Shown here: positions 15,201-24,200 of the stretch, in pieces | Numbering within the stretch: the stretch's first letter is position 1 | Layout: every line of letters begins with the position of its first letter | NCBI GenBank assembly: GCA_903873955.1 | Contig: CAIQQL010000084.1 | Span: 1-27,721, forward strand | DNA from: an uncultured archaeon | GTDB lineage: Archaea > Nanobdellota > Nanobdellia > Pacearchaeales > GW2011-AR1 | Direction: 5' to 3' | DNA length: 27,721 bases | Notes under the pieces: model-generated | Databases searched by the model: none | Told to the model about the DNA's origin: nothing | What the model saw: the letters and a program-made list of their open reading frames with translations, nothing else | Program-made: the position numbers and the translations under genes

Positions 15201-18200
15201 AGACTCATCGATAACCTGAGCGTACAATTTGTCTGGAACATGAGCGAGCTGACCAATGTCAGTGTAAATTATGGCACGAACCTTAGCCTTGGAACCTCAC
15301 TTTTAGACAGCAATTATACTCTTGTGCATAACCTGACCTTAACTGGACTTACCGCTGATGTGCGCTACTTCTATAACTTCACTCTTTGCGACCGTGCAGG
15401 AAACTGTATCTCCCTCGGAGGTTTAAGTTTCATAACGGATGTGTCTTCACCACAGATCAACTTCACTGCACCTACTCCTGCCAATGGCAGTTATGTCAAC
15501 ACCACCACAAAACTCATCAATCTCAGTCTTTACGATGATTACAATGTCTCTTCCTGTTCGATAACTGTTGACTATGGGGCTTTTGGTGATGGCAGTGACG
15601 GTCCTTTGACGGTCAGTTCTCCTAATACTGTCATCAATTCTTATACTTCTCTTGCAAGCAGTGCTGATGCCGGAACAAACTCTATACTCGTATCCTCGGG
15701 GATTTTCTCTATCGGTGATGAGGTACTTATCATCCAGACCCAAGATGCTAGTAATGGCAATGCCGGAAATTATGAATTTGCTCGGGTCAAGTCAGTCTCA
15801 GGCACCACTTTGGTACTAGCCAATTCCCTGAAGCATAGCTACTACTCTTTGTGGAATGCCAATACCCTTAGCGCTGAAGTTGCACAAGTTGTCCGTGTAC
15901 CTCAATACACGACCGTGACGGTCCAAAATGGGGCCTCGATTGTCACGACCAACTGGACCGGATTGATTGGAGGCATTATAGTCTTCAGGGCTCAGGGTAC
16001 AGTGACCAATAATGGGATCATTTCTGTGGATAGCGCAGGTTTCAGAGGCGCTCCAAGAACTCCAAGCGAAGTTGCCAGTTTTCAATATGGTTTTGCTGGT
16101 GAGTCTACCAGTGGAAGATATGTTGGTGCCCATGCTACTACCGTTGCGGCTAATCTTCAAGGTGGCGGCGGCGCTGGAAAAGGAGCTGATGCTGGCGGTG
16201 GCGGAGGTTCTTATGGCAGTGATGGTGGGTCTTCGAATCACTATCTTTCAAACTCTGCAGGAGGATCAGGCGCTCCTGCATTCGGTAGCGCAAATTTGAG
16301 CACCCTGTCCTTCGGTGGCGGCGGCGCTTCAGCCGGTTCGCATAGTGAGGGAAGAGTCGGAGCCAAAGGAGGATCCGGCGGAGGAATCATCTTCATTTCG
16401 GCTAAGACCATTATTAATTCAGGATCCATTTCCTCGAGCGGTCAATCTGGCGAAGATGGACTTTATCTCTATGATTCTAACAGCGGCGGTGGCGGCGGTG
16501 GCGGCGCAGGGGGATCAATCCTTTTAGTTTCCAACAGTATCAGTGGTAGCGGTGGCGTCACTGCTTATCAAGGATCAGGTGGTGATTGGAAGGTCAATGG
16601 ATATCCTGGAGGATACGGTGGAGTAGGGCGTATCGCAGTTTACGCAACTCAGGCTAGTTTCGGGGGAGCTTATCCTGCTGTCAGCAGTTATCCTCTTTCC
16701 AATGACTTCTATAACTCTGCACCTATGGCCCTTGCAGGCAATGCGAGTTCGGGAAGCGCGACCTATCTCCTAAGCAATCTCTCCGATGCACTTTCCTATT
16801 CTTATTCGGTAACCTGCACTGATATGCAGGGCAATAGCAACCTCTCTGAAAATAGGACGTTCTTCACTGATTTCATAACTCCAACCATCTTCAATACCTC
16901 AGAAAGAACGACTAGTAATTCCAGCGTGCAGATCAGCTGGAACATGAGCGAAGACACCGATGCCACTGTGCTTTATGGGACTTCTCTTGCTTTAGAGAAC
17001 AGCACTTATGACTCTTCGCTCAATACTACCCATAATATCCAGCTCATCTCTCTATTGACAGATACCATCTATTATTACAATGTCACCAGCTGCGACCGTG
17101 CAGGGAACTGCAATTCGACAGCAACGCAGAAGTTTGTCATAGACACGATAGGTACGAACCTTACCTTAGTCTCTCCTTCACCTGAAAACGGAGCAAGGTC
17201 CAATAACCGTACGACGATAATCTCCTGGAATATTTCGGATTATTCTGACCTTTCTAGATTCGTCTGGAACTGGAATGGAACGAATTATACCATCTATGAT
17301 TCTAGTTTGGTCCTGATGTACAATTTCGACAAGGTCAGCTCATTGGGAGAAAATGCGACAAGGGTCGCAGATTTGAGCCTTACGGGCAATTATGGTACTA
17401 TCTATGGGGCGCAATGGACCTCACTTGGAAGATATGGCGGAGCGTATAACTTTAACGGGATTAACAATTATCTTGGCGCCTCTGGAAACTCCTCAGTCGC
17501 TCAATCGTCCAGCTATTCTCTTGTTGCCTGGGTCAAGATGAATTCTCTTCACACTACTGGCGTGATCTATTCTGAAGATGATGTGACCTACCAAAGCGCC
17601 ATCTTGCAATTGGGGATCAATGCAAGCGGCAGTCCTACCTATCAAAAATGGTCCAATTCCAACTGGTATGGTTTCGATAGTAATCTCTCTCTTGACAAAG
17701 ACACCTGGTATTATCTTGTCGCAACAAACGGACCACAGGGTATGGCTCTTTATGTCAATGGGATCCTTGTCGGAAACAATTCCAGCACTCTGAGTTCAAA
17801 TCTCAATACCCGCGAAATCGTTGTCGGTGCCCAGTATGCCTCAGGATCATTGCAAAACTTCTTCAATGGATCGATTGATGAACTGCGTATCTGGAACAAG
17901 ACCCTTTCCTCTGATGAAATCCTGCAGCAATATTATGCAAATCTCTATAAATATGACACCACCAACTGGAGCTTCCTTGTCAATGAAAGTATCCCTGCCA
18001 CGGGCAATTATACTTATCAGTCCTTTGCACAAGATCGCGCAGGGAACAATATCAGCAGTGACCAGTACTCTGAATCCTTTGATCTCGAAGGCCCTCTTGT
18101 CGACTTTGTAAGCCAGTCTCCTCCTAACCTGACTTCAGATAATCTCTTCAGCGATGCTGGATTGAACATCACTTTCAATGTCACGGACATCCATCTCAAT

Positions 18201-21200
18201 ATCTCGACACTGCTCTTTTATTTCAAGACCAGCAGAAGCTATGAAGATGTAGGCTACACGGTCAATGGTTCATGGGTGCGAGGCTATCAGACGCTACCAG
18301 CATCGAGCATCGATGATGGACTTGCTCTTTACCATCTTTATGACACCCAAGTCTATCCTGCAACGTACAACTTTGATGAGGATATCATGGAGTCGACTCC
18401 TCATCAACAATTTGATTTTGCCGGGAACACTTCAAGCAGCTACCTCAAGATACGCTTCTTTAACGTGAGCAACATGACCTATTATAATCTGTTTGAGTTT
18501 ATGTCTTACAAAGTGACGAACACTTCACAGGCCCTTGAATTCTGGTACTGCAATGCCACTTACCAAGGAGAAGACCCTGTCTATTCCCCAAGTTGCGTAG
18601 CCTTCAATACCCTTGCCTACAACACCTCTCTTTATCCTGGGACAATTTATAGCCATTGCGATGCAAGTATTCCTCTGATCAACACCAATACCACCGTCTC
18701 CTGTCATGAAACCGTATCATTCCCTATCAACATCTCCTCTGGCACTGTCTCTGGAGTCTCTGTAACTTCGACGTCCTATCTCCTATTACGGGGAGGCAGT
18801 GGTTGGAACTTCGGTTATATTCCAAATGTTGCCCAGGAAGACACTACACAGTATCTTGAAAGCTCAGATCTTTCCTGGCATAACTTCAGTGGTACTATCG
18901 ATGCCCATCTGCACCAATATGACGGGACCGATTCCTTGTGGTATTATGCTTGCGCCAACGACAGCTATAATAATCAGAACTGTTCAAGCCCTCGCTCAGA
19001 CTATATTGACCTCCTGCCTCTTCCACCTTCTGCACCTGGTGTATACTCGCCAACGGGCTATTTTGCTACGATAGTACCTATCAATTATACAGCAGCACAA
19101 AGCCCTAACGGATATCCAATCCAGTATTACAACATCAGCCTTGTTAATGTGAATGACTCATATCTCTCAAATATTGTATCGGATAACAACCTTGATCTTT
19201 CCTATCTTTGGGACATCCAAAATATCACCGAGGGAGCTTACCGAATCCGCGTAGAGGCAATCGATTCCATGGACCAGTCTTCCTATGGGTATTCTAGCGT
19301 CTTCTTTGTCTCCAAGTCCTATCCTTTAGTTGACTATGTAGCTCCAACTCCTCTTTCCGGAGGATATGCCAACACGAGCTTGGTCGTCATTAATCTCAGT
19401 GCGAGCAAGGACTTGCTCTCCTGTGTCATCACTTTCAATGACTCCAATTATACCATGCAAATCAACAACCATCAAGAGCTCACCTGGGTGAACTACACCT
19501 TTAGTGTGGCCCAGAATGGCACCTACACCTATTTTGTGAACTGCCTCGATTATGTCGGCCATCTCAATGTGACTGCCCAGCAAAACTTCACCGTTGACGT
19601 GCTTGTCCCAAGCATCTATAATGTGACCAGTAACGCTACGGACCTGACCAGTACCACCGTCACCCTTGACACTGACAAGGACACTGATGCGACGATCCGT
19701 TATGGCCTTACCCCTGCTCTTGAAAGCACACTCACCAACAGTACGCTCAACATGAGCCATGCCTTCTATTTGCAAGGGCTTTCCATGAATTCGTTCTATT
19801 ATTACAATATCACCGTCTGCGATCATGCCGGCAATTGCAACCTCTCCGGAGGCCATAGATTCAGCACAGATATCACTCAGCCTACCCTGAGCTTTGTCCT
19901 TCCAACCCCTGCAACCTTTACGAATATCAGCTCGCCTCTCTTGAATGTAAGTCTCTCCGAGAACGCTTCGACTTGCATTTTGACATTCAATGACCAAAAT
20001 TATTCCATGTCCATTATCAATGCCGGAGCCCGAATCTTTGCATATTACAATTTCAGCAACCTTGCACAGTCTTCTGTCAACTTCTATTCTGCCTGGTGCA
20101 ATGACACCTCTGGCAATTCACAGAACACCTCCACCATGAACTTCACCGTTGACGTGCTTGTCCCAAGCATCTATAATGTGACGAATGTCACCTTGAACCT
20201 TACTAGCGCAGTCATCACCCTTGACACTGACAAGGACACTGATGCGACGATCCGTTATGGCCTTACCCCTGCTCTTGAAAGCACACTTACCAACAGTACG
20301 CTCAACATGAGCCATACTTTCTACCTGCCTTCGTTATCCACAGACTCCTTCTATTACTACAATGTCTCTGTTTGTGACCGTGCTGGAAACTGTAATGTTT
20401 CTGGAGGCCATATGTTCAGTACAGATCTCACTCCTCCTCAGATTATGTTCACCCTTCCAACTCCAATCAATGGGGAGAATGTCAGCAGAACCATTGTGAA
20501 ATTATACCTTCTCTACAATGAGAACCTTTCATCATGTATCCTTACCTATAATGGGAACAATTATTCTATGATGCTGCATAATTCCGATATTGTCCTCTGG
20601 GCCAATTACAGCTTCTATGATCTTGCTGGAGGCCAATATAACTTCACTGCAACGTGCGTAGACTTGAATGGTAATAGCAATGTCACTCCACAAAGAACCT
20701 ACTACGTGGACACCATCACCCCATATTTCATGAACCTGACCTCTTATGTCTCCAATGAATCTACCGTGCACTTCATCTGGAACTCTAGCAAGAATAGCAC
20801 TGCTTATGTCAATTATGGCCCTACTTTAGAACTGACACAGTTTTACAATGATACTGGATATTCCAGCGCCCATAATCTCACACTCACGGGCCTTCTTGCA
20901 GATACATTATATTATTACAACTTAACTATCTGTGATAGGTTCACCAATTGCAACACCACTGGCCCTTACACCTTCTATATCGACACCATTGCGCCAGTCC
21001 TTAACTTCACAGGGCAGACCCTTCCATCCGGGAGCAGCATCAATGTCTCAACTTTCACCATCAATGTGACGGTAAGCGACCTTTATTTCTCCTCGATAAG
21101 GTTGGAGCTCTACAACAGCAGCGGGGCCCTGCTCCAGAATGCAAGCACCAATCTTACTACCCTGACTATGAACTATTCAGGTCTCACTGATGGCATCTAT

Positions 21201-24200
21201 TACTTCAACGCAACCGCCTATGACCTTGCCGGCAACTACAACAGCACTTCCACGTTCAATTTCACTGTTGACCTCGAGGCGCCTTCTGCGACATTGATAG
21301 GTCCTGTAAACAATCTCTATACCAACAACGGCACACAGAACTTCACCGTCAATCTCAGTGATAATCACGGGCTTGCAAATGCGGCCTTTGTCATCTACAA
21401 CAGCAGCGGGCTTGCCAATCAGATCAATTTCACCTTCGTCTCAGGCACCTTGGAATATCTCCTTGGCATCCCTCTTGACCTTGTAGACGGAGTTTATCAA
21501 TGGTTCTATTTCCTCTATGATGCTGCAGGAAATGTCTTCGAAACACAGAACCAGACGTTGGTCATCGACACGCAAGCCCCGGTCGTCTCCTTCACCGATC
21601 CAGTTGAAAGGTCGGACACTGTCATCCGAAGGAGCAATCTTTCCTTCAACATCAGCACTGCCGACGAGAACTTTGCTAATGTCACCTTGTTCATCTATAA
21701 TGATAGTGGTGCATTGCTTGCAAGCCCTTCAAGTACTTCTCTCCAGTTCTTCGTCACTGTCGATAACTTTGAGAATGGGGTCTATCATTACAATGCCACT
21801 GCATACGACCTTGCAGGCAACAGCAACAGCACGGACACGCGAACGGTCACGATAGACCTTGTGCCTCCAACGGCAACATTTGTCTCTCCTACGCCTGGAA
21901 GCGGCAGTGTAACCTACGAGGATTCAGCAGTGATCAAGATGATCCTTACCCATCTGCCTTCTCTTTCGGATTTCCTCTGGAACTGGAATGGCACGAACTA
22001 TTCCATCTATGACTCAAGCCTTGTTTTGATGTATAACTTTGACAAACTCGAGTCCATCGGTGAAAATGCAAGCCATGTTTCCGATATGAGCCAGTATAGC
22101 AACAATGCCTCCTGCTCAGGCGCCTCTTGCCCTCTCTGGAACGAGAGCGGCAAATACGGCGGGAGATATGACTACTTTGTCGATGGCAATCCAAGCTGGT
22201 TTAGCGCTCCTGTCTCTGCAAGCCTGAACCTTAGCGGTCCACTCACACTCTCAGCCTGGGTCATGCCGGCAGCTGATGGCGTCTCTTATGATATCCTTGG
22301 CAAACGTGCAGACAGCGGGGATCTTGCTTTCAGTATGCGCAGAAACGGGACGACCAATCTTATGGGCTGTGAATTCACCATCGGAGGTGTTCAAGTAATT
22401 GTCTCTGAGGATACTGCGATCGCACCATACACCTGGGCATACTACTCCTGCGTCTATACAGGATCAGCATTGCAACTCTATAAGAATGGCCAATTGCAAT
22501 CAGGCACCCTTGCCGCTTCTGGCAGTCTGGGCTCGCAAAACCTTTACTCTTTCGATATTGGAAACTCACAAGGATATGATTATTTCAACGGATCCCTTGA
22601 TGAAGTACGAATCTGGAACCGCTCATTATCCTCAGATGAAATCCTACAAGAGTATTATAGCAATCTTTACAAATTGACTTTTGACAGCTGGGGTTTTGTG
22701 GCCAACGAAAGTCTCTCAACCGATGGAACCTACATGTATTATGGCACTGTCAAAGACAGTACTGGCCTGCAAAACATGACTGAGGTCAGAAGCCTTGTGA
22801 AGTCCTCCTCCGTGCCTCAGATCATCTCTGTAGCGATTGCTGACCAGACCCCAACGGAAGACAGTTACACCAATGTGAGCCTTTCATTTGCAGTCTATGA
22901 CATCGCCGGAACTGCCCATCTTAACACCACTTCAGCCATAGCAAACTTAAGTCGTGCGGGTGAATCTGTCAGAGAAAACCTTAGCTGCATGGCAGCAGGC
23001 AATATCGACAGCAATACTATGAACTTTAGTTGTACTCTTCCGATGTGGTACTTTGATGAGTCAGGCATCTGGAATGTCACCGTGGGTCTAGCGAACAAGC
23101 AGGGGGTTTATGTATTCAATACCTCTGCCTCTTTTAGCTATGGGGCCTTGACTTCATTTGTGGTAAGCCCTCAAACCGTCATCTGGGGAACAATCTTCCC
23201 TGGCGCAACGAATGAACTTGCCACGAATATGCCTCTTGTCCTGAACAATACAGGAAATGTACCTATCAGTGTCGGAAATATCCAGGTGAAAGCTACAGAC
23301 CTTAAAGGTGAAAGTGATGCATCGAAGACCCTTTATGCAAACAATTTCTCCATGGGCACTTCAACCGGAGTAGACAAGCCTGAATGTTCACAGACCAATC
23401 TTTCCCAGAATGTGTTTGTCGCCATCAACAATGCAACACTTTCCCGTGGAAACCACTCTGCAAATGATGGTCATACCGGTCAGGAACCTGTCTATGTCTG
23501 TATGCGTTTTGTAAGCTATTATGTGACCGCACAACAGTATACAACGTCCCAAGAAGGGCCTTGGACAATCAGGATTATCGGTCTTGCAGGAGTGGCCCTC
23601 GCTTTCAATCGAAGGAAGAAACGCAAGCTGAAAGACTACACAGTCGCAGACGGCAGCCTGATGAATGTATTGAAAGTAGTTGTCGATAATCTGCAGCATG
23701 AATACTCTTTAAGTGAGAAAGAGACCGTCTCTCTTGTGCTCTCAAAACTCAAGAAGGAATATGCTTTAGACAAAGAAGACGTCCTTCTTGCAATCGATGG
23801 CTCCCAGGGCCATCTTATACCGTTCACTATCTTCAATTCAGACCTTGGTGCCCTGGAGGCCGTATGCAAATATCTTTTTGAAAACAAGGGAATGAGCTAT
23901 CATGAAATAGCCCAGGCTCTTGCCCGTGATGATCGCACTATCTGGACGTCCTATGCCAATGCATCAGGAAAGATGAAATCTCCTTTTTCCATACATTCCG
24001 AAGATCCTACTTTTTCACTTTCTCTCTTGAAAAGTGAGGAACTTACTGTCTTGGAAAGTGTGATTCTCCACCTGAAAAATGAGCGAAACATGCGCTATAG
24101 TGAAATCGGCAAACTTCTCAACCGTGACCAGCGAAATATCTGGACTATCTATTCACGGGCGAGAAAAAAGGGAAAAGAGGGTAGCAGTTTATCTGCAATA

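Larger units (their letters stand above)
1728..20930 (+). repeat. Fifteen FN3-like repeats marked by YYYN-x-T-x-C-x5-C
   Basis: The marker occurs at nt 1728, 3144, 4869, 5418, 7131, 8817, 10308, 11817, 13317, 14799, 15366, 17070, 19797, 20352 and 20910. A typical copy is YYYNLTSCDLAGNCNTSG. Every copy carries an N-glycosylation sequon immediately after the tyrosines and two cysteines six residues apart, in most copies with D after the first and N before the second. Upstream in each copy is a strand of the type ANSxxxYGxxxxLG. The same fold is reused as the connector between Ig-like host domains. Confidence 0.85.

Noticed and set aside
16483..16511. GGY-rich tandem repeats as a CRISPR or non-coding satellite
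   Set aside because: They are in frame, encode glycine runs within a conserved domain, and have no repeat-spacer structure.
19326..19997. Open frame of 223 codons on the - strand
   Set aside because: It lies antisense inside conserved Ig/FN3 modules, shows no recognisable motif, and similar antisense frames recur at the paralogous module (20118-20315), as expected for shadows of repeated coding DNA.
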